A stretch of DNA of 64,000 nt from Globodera rostochiensis (taxonomy: Eukaryota; Nematoda; Chromadorea; Rhabditida; Heteroderidae). This document shows positions 1 through 11,783 of the stretch, piece by piece; position 1 is the first letter of the stretch, and every line of letters starts with the position of its first letter. Location of the stretch: contig JAEVLN010000044.1 of NCBI GenBank assembly GCA_018350325.1, positions 174,379-238,378 on the forward strand, written 5' to 3'. The position numbers were made by a program, and so were the translations under genes. The notes beneath the pieces are model-generated. The model was not told where the DNA came from, did not search any database, and worked only from the letters and a program-made list of their open reading frames with translations.

Positions 1-332
1 ACAGTCAATTTCAAAACGAGTGCTGATACCACAAACTGGACAACAGTTCGTGTCCAGAAGACAACGAGGACAAAAACGGTGTAAACATGCCTAAATGCAA
101 AAAACAGAAAAATCATTTTATTTAAGCGTATTTAGTAATTATACATAGATATATTTTCTTAAATCTTCAAAAATTCATTGTACAGCAAAAAATGTTCTAA
201 CGTATGTAAGTAAATGAAAGGATATCTAACCGGTGAAACCATTGGTTTATCTATAGGACGACCACATTGAGCACATTTTAATCCGAAGGATTCCCATTGA
301 TCTATTCGACGCTTGATGTTATTTTTATTCAT
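1..332 (-). CDS. RING-type zinc finger protein, N-terminal part (truncated by window edge)
   Basis: Two exons read on the minus strand, 332-231 and 90-1, joined by an intron with donor GTTAGA and acceptor TTTGCATTTAG. The start codon at 332-330 gives MNKNNIKRRIDQWESFG, followed by a RING pattern: C-A-Q-C, then C-L-H-R-F-C-P-R-C, then C-C-P-V-C-G. This order (CxxC, CxHxxCxxC, CxxC) is that of RING-HC E3 ubiquitin ligase domains, so a role in ubiquitin transfer is expected; the substrate is unknown. The frame remains open at base 1, so the C-terminus lies outside the window. A TTATTCAG acceptor just upstream of the ATG leaves open that an earlier exon or a trans-spliced leader joins there. The gene diverges from the TFIIIC gene starting at 581. 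Confidence 0.7.
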
Positions 333-580
333 CCAACCGTAAGGGAAACTGAATAAAAATGTTTAAAATCTTGTAACCAAAGAATTTTTTCCATTACTAA
401 GAAACTCCGACTAAATCGAAATTAAAATTTAAAATTATTTAAAAAATCAGTCGGGGTAAGAGCGCTTCAGTACCGATACTAATAATTCCTTTTTTTTTCT
501 TCTTGATCTCGAATTAAAATTTATCCCAGCCATACTTATTAGGTTTAGTTCAAATAAAATCCTTCTCCCTAATGGGAAAA
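333..580. promoter_or_regulatory. Short divergent intergenic region (shared promoter candidate)
   Basis: This 248-bp AT-rich gap separates the start codons of the minus-strand RING gene and the plus-strand TFIIIC gene. It must hold the 5' control regions of both, and possibly trans-splice acceptors. No TATA box or defined binding site could be assigned. Confidence 0.35.
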
Positions 581-3500
581 ATGGAGTCCGGCGATGAGTC
601 CAATGAAGCTATAGATGTTGAAGGGATAAGCGAACCGGAAGGAGGAGCTTTGAAAACTGGTACATAATTAATTCATTATAATTTTTTTACCTTTACTTTT
701 AAGATTCGATTTTTTCGCCGTATGACCCTTCCACCTTCTCTTTTCTGCACTTATATAGACCTCAAAATGATGTGGTTGCTTCATTAATATATTATTCTGG
801 TATGGAAGGTGTCGACCGGTACGAAATATCCAAACGACTTGGGATCAACGCTAAAAAGAAGGCTGGGTTCGTCAATATTATATTTATTATAGTTGATACT
901 ATTTTGAACATTGAACTTTAGAAATCGGACCATTTCTAATTCGATCAACGCAGTGATGAGAATTTGTCCTGATAATTTTGGCACTTTCCAAAAAATGGAG
1001 GGCAGGCATCGCTTTCTGAAGTTTATTTGGCTCTATTCAATAAAATGCTTCATTTCTTAGATATTACGCGAAGAGTGAGCAACACACACCTGCTGGAGGA
1101 GTTGCTTTGGCTGAATTTTACAATCATTTTAAACAATTAACAGGAGTGGATTGCCCTTACAAGCTCGGCGAATCCATAAAATTTCCTCAACAAAATTTAA
1201 GTACGTACTGTGTTTAGGATACTAGTCGGGTTTGTATCCCCTTTCATCATCAAATGTTTTTTACTTTGCTTCCTTCCCTCTCTTAGGAAAGTGTTTCTAG
1301 GGGCATTTGAGGGCGTAGCTGAATCTGACACTTATTTTAGAAAATTTCGAACCCCGTACCCGAATTCGAATAATTTTTTGAAAATCGGAATTTTCAAAAA
1401 TTTTGATTTTGGAAAATTTTTGAAGGGCCAGGTTCGAAATTGGTCGAAATAGCTGTCAGATTCGGATTCTACGCTCCCCGAATACCCAGAAACCCTTTTC
1501 TAAGAGATTTAAGCAAAGTAAAAAACAATTTGACCAGTTTCGAGAATATGCAATTTTAGGCACATTGCGCATCAGTGACGTCACTTTAAAGAGATTGGTT
1601 CGGATTCTCGAATATATTTATCAAGAAAAGGTCGTCATAACGCAGTCTAAAATTGAAGGACAAATTTCCACAGAAGAACGAAAGGATGGCTATGCATATC
1701 AGGCACCATGAAGCAATCAGCCTCCAAAAGAATGAATTTTAGGTCGACCGGAAATCCCTCAAAAAGTGTTTAATTGCGCTGTCTAAAAGAAACTTTCTGA
1801 ACTTGATGAAGATGGAAATAACTGAGCGAGGAATGCAGACTTTAGTTGATGTGATTACGATTCCAAAAATCAAAACTTTGGATCATCCGCTCATTTCTGA
1901 AGCACTCAAGCAAATCATAGCTGAGTTTAAAGAGCAGCACAAAAGTTTTCCTACTGGGGTTCGGCTTAAACAAGAGCCATTAGAAGCAAAAACTCCTGGA
2001 AATAATCGGGAGGGAAATGATGGAGAGTATCACGACGATTCCATTGCTGGGCCTTCCAATATCAGCAATATGAAGCAAGAACTGGGAGAGGTTGAGACTG
2101 GGAAGTCATTGCTAAACAAAACATTCAACACTCTTCAGAGACTTTCATTGCAGTTTGTTCACAAAAAATAATTTTTTTTTTTTATTTTTTGTTTTTTAAT
2201 TTAGGAAATACAGCAGGAAGGGCGGGGGAGCGCCTATTTCCGTGCTTTCGCAGCGCTCCCTAAATTCACTTGTAGATTCGGCCAAACGTCGTCGATTAGC
2301 AAAGCCATCGAAAGCCATCAAAAAACGACGTTTGCACATAGAAACGGAGGAAACTGAAGACAACGACGATGTGCAATGCCAAACTCCAGTGAGCAAACTG
2401 CGCCAATCGAACAGAAAAGATCGACGGGTGTATGACACGGTGGACACCTTAAGTCTCCAGCACAAGGCTTATCTCCGAAGTCGTTTTACGCAACGTGAAA
2501 GGGATATGGTCTGTAGGAAGGGGGATCGACTTTAAATGCTCTTCGGTTTAGCTTCTTCTCATCAGAGCATGCAGCTTTTTTCTGAACCCAGTCACTCGTT
2601 TTTGGCCGAATCCAAAAGTTATGCGTACACTTATGCACGAATATGTTCCGGTACGTCTTTGATTTTAATCTGTCTTCAACAAAGTTTTCAAATTCTTCTG
2701 AACAACAACTCTCAAAATTTTAATATTTGCATGTTTTTGACTTCCTATTTCAAGGAGTCGCGCACTAAAACAACTTACTCTCTGATGGCCTCGGGTGTGC
2801 GCGAGGTTAGGTCGAAGGAGCGCTATGCTCATCATCAGTACATCGTGAAGACGATGGCCAGTTACAAAGAACTGATCGATCTTCGCAATCGTCTCGCTTC
2901 TATGAACTTTTCCCAGGCAAACAAAATCGATGACCAATTGCAACCGAAGGACTTGTTCTTCATGAACGCTTTCAGGACTTCGTACCAGCTCTTGTTTCGG
3001 TAAAAGAATTCAGTATTTCTTATTAAGGCTTTTTTTCATTTTTCTTAAGAATTTTTTTTCGAAAATTAAGATTTCGTTACATTTTTAGGGTTTTTATATT
3101 TTTGTTAAAAAACGATCGTAAAAATTCATACTAGTATTTGCCGACTTTCGAATTTTTCAAAAATACGAGTTTTTTTAGTGAAAATTCTGCTTCACTTCGG
3201 GGGTAGGGGTCTACGGTCCCGATAGGCGCCGCCGGAAAATTTTGAAGATTTTTAGAGAGATTTGTAAAGAAAATTGGTCCAAAAAAATGACCAATTTTGC
3301 AAAACAATAATAATCAGCGACCTCAAAATAACTCCTTTAATTGTTTTCGAAAGAAAGTCTTGTTTAAGCGAAGCTGAGGACTTTCCTTCGGTTGGTGTTG
3401 CTGACATCGAACTTCGACAGTATTTAAACAACAACAATTTGTACTTCCTTACCACATCGGATAGACAAAAAGTTGACGGCTCATTGTGGAAAAACAAAGC

Positions 3501-5653
3501 GTCGGATAAAAGTGAAATCCGTCACTTTGTTGCGTTCAATACGATTCTGGTCTTAACTATTTAAATTTGTTTCAATATTTAAGATTTTAGTCTGTGCTTC
3601 TTAGTTCTGCGGGTCTCAAAAACGGTAATAACAAATTAAAAAATGGCAAAGAGGACATTGAGCCAGTCGACAATAATGGCAAGATGGAAAAAACGCAAAT
3701 GACTGAGGCAGATTTTAACACAGCGAATTTCGTGGTTGAACAATTGGAGATTCAGGTTGGTTGGTAGCTGGTGGCATGCTTTTGAAACTCCAGAACGGCG
3801 GAAACTCTCAGTTAAAATCAGATTGCAGAGCCATGAGATCTGGAGATAATATAAATGTATCTTTTTCAACTTTAATTTAATCCCGTAGACGTTGGCGGAT
3901 GTGTTGGAAAAAATGCGAACCGATGGATTGATTATCAAAAGGCGCTGTTTCGATATGAGACAATCATTGGGCGTAAAAGGCAAAACAACGGCGGAAACAG
4001 TTTTATTGTTAGCCGAAGAAACTCAAAACAGTGGGGAGGAGATGGAGGTGTCCAATGCGGGGGAAACGTTAGAAGTTGGGCAACAATGTCCTCGAGTGGA
4101 TGCGGGCAACGAGTCGCCCTATGCACTTAACGAAGGGAGCCCGCAGAAATTGGGCGGCATTCAGATGGGAAACGAATGGCCGACTCAATTGAGATGCTCG
4201 CAATTGTAGCTTCGGCAAATAAATATTGTAATTAGTCTGTCTTTTTATTTAGTTATCAGCACTTCTTTCAACCGGAATACCATAGAAATTTGTATGAGTC
4301 GCTTTCCTACGAGTATTCCCACGCTGCTATGAATCATCGGTCTCCGCATGATTTTGGGAACTACGAATGTCCGGGCCAACTATTAACGCTTGCAAATTAT
4401 TTATGTCAAAATCTTGATGAGGTATACAAATACCTTTTTAATTGAAATTTTGCTTAGTTTTCAATTGAAACTTTGGTGCCGAACTCGATTAAAGAGCTGT
4501 TTTGTACGCAAGGCTCGACGAGTGACGATGGATTGGGTCCGGAATTTGAAGGAAGCGATGTCTTCGAAGTATAAACACGTCCATGTTCTGATTTCAGACT
4601 TTATATTTTAGCATTTCACCGCAAGTGCAACAAAACAACTTCGCTACTTAGAGAACACCGAATTGCGATTGGAGCTACTCAAAGTTCGACCCGAGCCTAA
4701 ACACATTTGTATCGACACTCTCATCCAATCTCTGCCCGATCCGGAACGTCTTGTCTCTGTCCAAATTGTACCTCAGAGCAAAATGCCCGAAAAAACAACA
4801 GCTGAATGTGCTGCAAAAAACTCAAACAAAAGAAATGAACGTGTTAATGGGAAAAACAGCGTCGGGCAAATTGAAATGCAAATAAATGAACAATTGTCCA
4901 GTTGCGGGGATTGCTGCAAAAAACTGTTTGATTTGGTAGACCAGGCTGGAGATATTGGAGTGTCGGAGGAGGAATTGAAGGTGATAGACTGTCTCTTTCG
5001 AACCATCGGGAATCAAACAAACTTTTGAATTTAGGAACGATTAGATGTTTACGGTTTCGATGCAGAAACGGTTAAACGTGATTTACGTGTATTGGTTCAA
5101 TCGGCCGACATAATCATTTGCGGCATCGATAAAAGGCGATACGTCAGTGCACGTAATGGTAACTTGTGGTTAGTCCGAACCCGGGATGGCCAAGGGTTTG
5201 TGCCGAGACCCTGGGTGTTTCCATCTGGCCGAGTTAACTGGAAGATCCTCAAGTTGGTTTTATATTTTGAGTAATACGGGCTTTCATGGCAATTCCTTCA
5301 GATGGATGCTTGAGGGCGTGTTTTCCGTCGTCTTTAACCGTTCCGGTCTCACTGTGCAGGAATTGGTCTCACATTTTTCGGCCGTTATGCAACCCGCACT
5401 CACTGTTGAAGTCGTTCAAATACTTTCTGAGCTCGGTTGTTTGTCGTTTTGCGAGAAAACTCTGGCAGAAACGCACAAATTAAATCCATTTTTGAGTAAT
5501 AGTTAAAAATTTATGCATTGTTTTTAGCAATCTTTTACAGGGTTTGGCAAGGCGCAAACTGTCAGCTTTGTCAAAACAAACACTGATGGATTGGAAAGAT
5601 TTGTTTTGTTCAATGAATTTAAGTTAAAACCATTTTTAGATTTGATAAAATAA
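581..5653 (+). CDS. GTF3C1: General transcription factor 3C subunit 1 (TFIIIC220-type, B-block binding)
   Basis: About 14 exons. The first, 581-659, starts MESGDESNEAIDV. Exons 704-866, 922-1020 and 1061-1200 join cleanly in phase and give YYSGMEGVDRYEISKRLG, then RTISNSINAVMRICPDNFG, typical of the N-terminal winged-helix part of TFIIIC subunit 1. Later exons give VDRKSLKKCL near 1745 and, at the C-terminus, FVPRPWVFPSGRVNWKILK (around 5200) and RSGLTVQELVSHFSAVMQPA (around 5340), which match the conserved C-terminal block of the metazoan protein. TFIIIC binds the B box of tRNA genes and recruits TFIIIB and RNA polymerase III. The acidic, lysine-rich middle (about 1960-2130, 3960-4200) is poorly conserved. 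The last exon is tentative, ending TAA at 5651-5653. One junction near 1710 reads best as a GC donor. Confidence 0.88.
1245..1545. repeat. Foldback (inverted-repeat) element in GTF3C1 intron
   Basis: Inside the intron 1201-1559, the left arm (TTTTTTACTTTGCTT, TCTTAGGAAAGTGTTTC, GAATCTGACA) reappears inverted on the right (TGTCAGATTC, AGAAACCC, AAGCAAAGTAAAAAAC). The inner part, around CGAATTCGAATAATTTTT, is related to foldbacks at 35.4-36.3 kb and 41.6-41.9 kb, so it is a dispersed family. No clear target-site duplication was found for this copy. Confidence 0.6.
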
Positions 5654-5812
5654 TCATTCAATTTCGTCCCTTTCATACTTTAAAAAAATATACCGTTGTT
5701 ATTTTGCACTTTTCGTTTTGCAACCTTATAATCATTTCTTTTGGTGTTCAGTACTATTTGGATTTGTTTAATCGTTTAATCAACATTTCATATTTTTTTT
5801 TTGCTCTTTTGA

Positions 5813-8800
5813 ATGACGGCATCAGTTGAGCGTGAAGTTCAGTCCCTCATTAACACGATCGGATTCCTCGATGGCGACGTTTATTACCCAGAGCCAGATT
5901 GTTTTCGTAGGAACCACTTTATGAAAGTTAATTTTGCTACGCGTAGACATTCAGAGAACGTGAGGGATTTGATACGGTGCCTTCATCGGGATGGCCGTGA
6001 GTTGACGGTCAGAAGGCTGTGCATGGAGCATAACATTGTGAAGAATGACCTCGTCCCCATTCTCAAGTCGGAGACGTCAGAAGAATTGTTTGATGCCGCG
6101 CTTCGGTAGTTTTTAGTTATTTTTATGTCATTTCTTTAACGAATTGCAAAACCTTTATCTAAAACAACGGAACAGCTTATCGCTTAGCTTCGGTGGATTT
6201 GTAAATTGACTGCGGGCGTGGGTTTCAAAATATTAGAGTCATTGCTCGTTTCAGAATTTGTGTGATTCTATGTCAGCCGACTTTGTTGGCATTCGGCGGC
6301 AAATTGCCTGAGGAAGACGATTTTAACGGATGGCAAATATTCTACGAATTGGAAACATCGCTTGTCCGTTCATTGACCGCTTTTACCGATGTTTCAATTT
6401 TCAAAATCTTTTGCAGTTACATCAAACGATATTTCGACAAGGTCCAGAAAAAAAGGGATGCTAATTGTATTTCTATTCTATTTTTAGGATTGGGAGGACA
6501 GAAGTGAGAAGCAGCGACTGTTAATTGAGCGGATTTTTGTGCTTTTCCGTTACATTTTCAGTATTGGAGTGGAAAGCTCAAAATATTCTTCGGTGGGCTA
6601 TGAATTCAAAGACTCATATTTATTCGTTCTTCAGGTTCCCGAAGTGGATTATTACGATCGCGAAAAAGTGATCCAGAGCTTTTTCTCGTCTGGCCTCGAT
6701 GCAGTCTTTCTAAAGCTGTCAAACAACTCAACTGAGCGTGAATTCTGTTGTTATATTGTTTCAATTTTGGCTCTAATTTTCGGTACTCTGGTAAGTCGTT
6801 GAACTGAACGAGGCCAAATGCGAGGGTTTAGAATAGTTTTAGCATTGGAAAAAGGGAATTCCGAATGTTGTTTTGTATTTATGTCCACCTATCATTTTGG
6901 ATAATGCTTTTTTTTGGGATCCTTTGGCTGTCGCCCGAGGGGACGATGACCTTGCAAGAAATAAATTGGAGGAAAATGTGCACTTCGAGAGGGATGAAAC
7001 AGCCAAAATAGAACTGGTAAAACATGAGGAGTCGAACAAAAGGTGTTCAATTTAACCATTTGGATGAATTATATTGACTGTTTAGGCTAGCGAACCGGAG
7101 GAATTTTTTGTTGGGGACTTTTGCGTTAAAGGGAGTGAAGGCTTTCAATTCGGAGAACGATTTTGTGCTCAGAGGGGCATTAGCAAGCAAAGAAAATGAG
7201 TCGTCTCTCACAGCAGCGCATTTAAAAACGATTTCACAAAGAAAGCGACCGAAAAAAATGCCAAGAACTCGGCGAGTGAATGACTTTGAAGGACGCCTAT
7301 CGGAGAAACAAACGGCCAACATGCAGCAGTTGGCGCCGGAGGCGATGCTTTCTCTAAAAGGATTTTGTTGGCGGTTACTCACCGAAGATCGCTACAACAA
7401 ATTGATGAGGATGACCAGAGAAATCGTATATTAAACGGACTGATTCCTTAACTTAAGCTCGAATGGAAATGCGTTTTCTTAAGGCTTTCATCGGTTCCGA
7501 CCGTCACCACTCTCGAAATAAACTGAATGAGCTGCATTTCCTCAATTTGGCCACTTTCGCCATTGCTTTTGCTCGCCACAGTCACATTTCATGCCAAAAT
7601 GTGTCCGCCACTTTCTCCGTTGAGTTCTTTCACATGATCACTTCATTCATGACAAATTGCTTCGACCTGATGAAGACGGACCGCCAATCCGTCAGAAAAT
7701 ATGCGCTTTATGCTCAACATGCAATCAGCACTTTCAAGGAGATGATGATAATGTATGGACTTCGATAAGTTCAAAAAAAAATGGAATCTGTGATGGCTTT
7801 CGTGTGAAAGCCCCAAATAATTTTTGCCTATGTCCGATTATGTTTTGATTGTGCACTTCAATATAGGCTCAACTCCATTTCAAATTCAAACTTTGCTGTT
7901 GAGAAGGATTACTTCGTGCAATTCTGCCAACAAATTTTTCAACTCGAGGAGTACCGGGAATTGGCCGGTGGCACTTTGGCACATCTGTCGCCGGCTGGCA
8001 CAACCAACAAAATGCTGCAGGATTTGGTTGTTGCTAACCATTATTTTCTTCATGTCATGGAGAAAAACGTGAAAAGGGGCGAACTGAGCAAAATTCGGAA
8101 GAGAAAAGGGCAGCGAAGGCAGCGGGAAAAGAAACGGCGAGAGCAGGGCGAGTTGGTGGAGGTGTGAAGAAGAAGTTCCTAATTTAGTGAAGCTGCTCAC
8201 CAATTCGATTAACACGGAAAAATTGAACGAACTTTGGGCAGAGATAAGCGGGGAACTGTCCGACACGCTCATCGGCGAACTGTGCCTGAACGAGGAAGCC
8301 AACCCGATAAACTCTCTCCTCAACGGGGACGACGACCAATTGCAGTCAGACAGCCCCTTTCCTTGCAATTGCGCGGAACTTTAATCTTTTTAGGGCATTT
8401 GCATTGCTTCGAGTGCAGCAATCGTTGCGCAGTAAACTAATTGCCGACGCGGTATTTAATCATTTCTTTAATTTTTTTGGATTTGGGTTGGATGAAAACT
8501 TTCTTTGTAAAAAGGCGACCTCTGGCTTCGTTTACAATTTAAACAAAAGAATTGCTGGGCTTCCCAACTGATCCAATAATTGCTATAAACACAAAGCTCT
8601 GGGTCGCTTAAGCGCTCTGTGGCGAAACAACAAAATGTTTATTTATTTTAATTGCATTAATTTCCCCAAAGGTCGGACTTTACCGGAACGGCCGCGTGCT
8701 TTGGCCGGAGACGGGCACTTTTGGGGATGACCAAACATCGATCGAAGACGAGTTCATCGCTCTGCAAGAGATATTCCAAGCCGACATGAGCAAAATCAAT

Positions 8801-9456
8801 GAATTGTACGGCAGGGCACTTGCCGAGGCGTACGGGGACGGCGGAAAGAGGGAGGAAGCGATTGGCGGGACGGGCGATGACGAAGAGGAGGAGGAGGCTG
8901 AAGGGGAAGGGCATTTTGATGACTCAATGGAGGAGGAAACGAATTTCGATGTGGCAGAGAGTGATTTCGACTTTTGCCAATTTTTGTCTTCCTTTGCGAC
9001 GCCTTCCGTCGTAAATTGGTGGGGGAAATCGCGCATAAATCCATTAGAGTCAGAACTCTTAAAGGTACATTTTCGGCCTCAAAAGTTACCGCACAAATCC
9101 CCAAGAAGTCAATTTGGCAATTCTAAAAATGTTCCACCGAATTGCATTCGAAGTGAAGAGTCCGGTCCGACTTTATCAGGTTCCAGTATATTAAATTCGT
9201 AAACCTTTTTTTCACCCTCTAGGCTTCGCTTTTTAAAATATTTGACGAAGTTGGCCGGGAAATCAACAACAAATACCCCGACAAAGAAGGAAGAAGCGCC
9301 CACCCCCACTTTAAACTGTTCGAATTCGGCCACCACTTGCTTAGGCGGTTCTTCTCACATTTTAAGCAGCGGGGAGGGGGGGAGACAATTTGCGAATTGC
9401 TCTTTCTGAAGAATGCGAGAGAGGCTCAGGAAATCGAAAACGGACCGACGGATTGA
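5813..9456 (+). CDS. TIMELESS (tim-1): TIMELESS-family replication fork protection protein
   Basis: Exon 1 (5813-6105) encodes LINTIGFLDGDVYYPEPDC, DLIRCLHRDG and KNDLVPILKSE, the hallmark N-terminus of Timeless/Tof1/Swi1. It splices in phase to exon 2 at 6255, giving RICVILCQPTLLAFGGKLPE, which matches the next conserved block. Later exons give SSGLDAVFLKLSNNSTERE (about 6690), the armadillo-like middle (7460-7770, 7900-8160) and the C-terminal stretch LWPETGTFGDDQTSIEDEF (about 8700) followed by an acidic tail. The final exon ends at 9456 with EIENGPTD. The protein pairs with TIPIN to stabilise paused replication forks and supports sister-chromatid cohesion. It lies 159 bp behind GTF3C1 on the same strand, an operon-like distance, and a GTGTTCAG acceptor at 5751 could accept a spliced leader. 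Exact borders in 6400-7450 are not resolved. Confidence 0.9.
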
Positions 9457-9966
9457 TTGTCTTTGACACGTAAAGTGTGTGAAGTGACCATTCCCCGTTA
9501 TTTATTTCATCCTTTTGCATTTCGCTTTTGGCCCTTTGTGCTATTAAATCATTCGGTAGAATAACACTTTATACATATGACAGTTTTTGTTCCAAATATC
9601 GCAATTTTATACATTAAATCCATTTTTGTTTATCGAGACCGCTTTGAATTCTTTTTTAACCCAGCCTCTAAAACTTGGTCTATTTGGTTGTACATATGGA
9701 GAAAAGTTATGGTGTGCTGTGCTGGAATGGCCTGGTTTTGTTTTGATCAGAATTGGGTGATCTCGGCCGCTTCAGCCCCGCCTGAGGCTGGGCCGATTCA
9801 TTTGGATGCATCGGAATCCGTCCGATACCCACAGAAAAAGGCGGGAAATAGAGGAATTCCGGACCTAAAATTATCGGAAAACCCCGCAATTATTTGGAGA
9901 GCCCTAACACTGAAATTTCAAATTTGCTTTGCAGGGCGAAACGACGTTTTGTCTAAACGCTTCACA

Positions 9967-10302
9967 ATGTTTTTTCTGATGACTCCTTTGATCACTTATG
10001 CGGTAATTGCCTTCACCACCGTTTTGTTCTTTTATTACGGCGTTTTCCGTCCTCTGTGCTCTCTGCTCCGTTTCTTTGTCTCTCTCTTCTATTACGCCGT
10101 CATGTTGGCTGGTTTTTACTTCCTCTTCTCTACATTTTGGCCCCCCTCGAAGTCCGATCAGATGGACGCTATCGGGCGAAACGATTCATTGTCCGGTGAT
10201 GTTGGACAGGCACTGCGAGGCTTAGGCATCGACTTTCTGTTTAAAGCGGTCAAAGGGACGCTGAAAGCGGTGGCCAGTTTTGTCGTGACCGTTTTGGACT
10301 GA
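9967..10302 (+). CDS. Small membrane protein of unknown function, 111 aa
   Basis: I do not recognise this protein. The frame from ATG 9967 gives two long hydrophobic segments (about residues 5-27 and 33-56, including ITYAVIAFTTVLFFYYGVF), a short polar loop with WPPSKSDQMDAIG, and a C-terminal amphipathic part ending ASFVVTVLD. The open frame extends upstream to 9577, but that stretch looks non-coding, and a good acceptor (TTTGCTTTGCAG, AG at 9933-9934) lies 32 bases before the chosen ATG. That fits a trans-spliced 5' end or an upstream exon. It follows TIMELESS on the same strand. Membrane location is inferred from hydrophobicity alone. Confidence 0.55.
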   Translation: MFFLMTPLITYAVIAFTTVLFFYYGVFRPLCSLLRFFVSLFYYAVMLAGFYFLFSTFWPPSKSDQMDAIGRNDSLSGDVGQALRGLGIDFLFKAVKGTLKAVASFVVTVLD

Positions 10303-10533
10303 TTTGTGAGGTGGGTGATCGGTGAATAAACAATTCGTCATATATTGTACGTTATGTTGAAAGAATTTGGTTCCCGGTCGGATCGAAATTTCTTTGTCCT
10401 TGCAGAATTGCTTCCCTTGTGACATTCTCCTCGCTTTGTGATCAATGCCGCTTCAACTATTAAAGTTGTTTTGGATGTAATGACAGGAATCGCTTGCCCG
10501 TTTGCTGGCATCTTTACTGTCCTCAAATATATC

Positions 10534-10687
10534 TAGAGCCCGGACAGGATTTTCCAAGACTCCTGGCTGATCCTGGTCTGCATCAAGGATCAGGATATCC
10601 TGAAAACCAGGATTTTTATCCCGGTAAATCCTGATCTTGGTCATTTCCGAAATCCTGATCCGGAGTTTTTCAAAAATCCGGACTCTA
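10534..10687. mobile_element. 154-bp inverted-repeat transposon (MITE) with 8-bp target duplication
   Basis: The element starts TAGAGCCCGGA and ends TCCGGACTCTA, and is flanked by perfect AATATATC direct repeats at 10526-10533 and 10688-10695. The interior carries several AAATCCTGATC / GATCAGGAT words in both orientations. No coding capacity. An 8-bp duplication is typical of hAT superfamily insertions. Confidence 0.75.
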
Positions 10688-10836
10688 AATATATCTCACC
10701 CATTTTTCACGTTTTTGACTGTTTTTCGATGTGTAAATGACATTGTTTTAAGGTGATTTTTAGTTTTGTCTTGATTTGTTTGAAAATTATATTTACATAT
10801 CTTTGTTGGATGTCATGCAGCGTTTTTGAGAACAAA

Positions 10837-11580
10837 TGAGTGGGCTTCCAACAGACGAACAGCGCAAAGAAAGAGTTGAAGTCTAATCGGTACTTGGAGA
10901 GGTTGCTGACCAATCAACGGAAGTTAATGCCATTGCTGGTGATGACCCATCGGAAGTTAATGCCATTGCTGGTGATGACCCATCGGAAGTTAATGCCATT
11001 GCTGGTGATGACCCATCGGAAGTTAATGCCATTGCTGGTGATGACCCATCGGAAGTTAATGCCATTGCTGGTGATGACCCATCGGAAGTTAATGCCATTG
11101 CTGGTGATGACCCATCGGAAGTTAATGCCATTGCTGGTGATGACCCATCGGAAGTTAATGCCATTGCTGGTGATGACCCATCGGAAGTTAATGCCATTGC
11201 TGGTGATGACCCATCGGAAGTTAATGCCATTGCTGGTGATGACCCATCGGAAGTTAATGCCATTGCTGTGATGACCCATCGGAAGTTAATGCCATTGCTG
11301 TGATGACCCATCGGAAGTTAATGCCATTGCTGGTGATGACCCATCGGAAGTTAATGCCATTGCTGTGATGACCCATCGGAAGTTAATGCCATTGCTGGTG
11401 ATGCCGCTTCTTCCGATGCCTTGTCAATGGCTGCCGATGACAGGGAAGAGGGCAAAAACAACAAAGAAGCCCTGAAGGAGTTGATGGCGCAGTTGAAGAA
11501 GGCGAGCGAGAAAAAGCGGAATTCTTCAGGCACTGACCTCCCCTTCAGTTTGGCAACCAAATGTTCGAATTCTGGTCCGG
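10837..11580 (+). pseudogene. Acidic 11-residue repeat protein with in-frame stop (possible pseudogene or sequence error)
   Basis: From ATG 10837 the frame reads MSGLPTDEQRKERVEV, then TAA, then continues in the same frame as SVLGEVADQSTEVNAIAG and about 15 copies of EVNAIAGDDPS. After the repeats comes a charged, coiled-coil-like tail with KEALKELMAQLKKASEKK (around 11470-11520). The acidic frame is the most protein-like of the six. Three repeat units lack one base each (near 11267, 11300 and 11364), so the frame breaks and then returns, since three single losses equal one codon. The stop and the indels may be real decay or assembly error. From about 11550 the sequence becomes a dispersed repeat, so the 3' end is unclear. 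No known function; repeats of this kind are usually disordered. Confidence 0.4.
10917..11400 (+). repeat. 33-bp tandem repeat, about 15 copies
   Basis: The unit contains CGGAAGTTAATGCC and ATTGCTGGTGATGACC and is nearly invariant. 33 bp equals 11 codons, so the array is coding-compatible. Three copies are 32 bp through loss of a G in GCTGGTG. Confidence 0.95.
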
Positions 11581-11783
11581 GGTTCGGAATTGGTTGTAAC
11601 AGAGGTCAGAATTGGATTCTTCGACCCCAAAAACCTCCAAATAATAATCACTGACGCATTTTCCGGGAGCCAAAGTAACAATCTTGTTGGAAAATTGACA
11701 TTTCTGCTCATAAAACCATTTCTGGCACTTTCCTTCCCAATGTAACGATAAATGCAGACACTTGCAGTGTCACCGCTGTTATT

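Noticed and set aside
9577..9966. N-terminal extension of the small membrane protein from ATG 9577
   Set aside because: Composition looks non-coding and an acceptor at 9934 separates it from the likely start at 9967.
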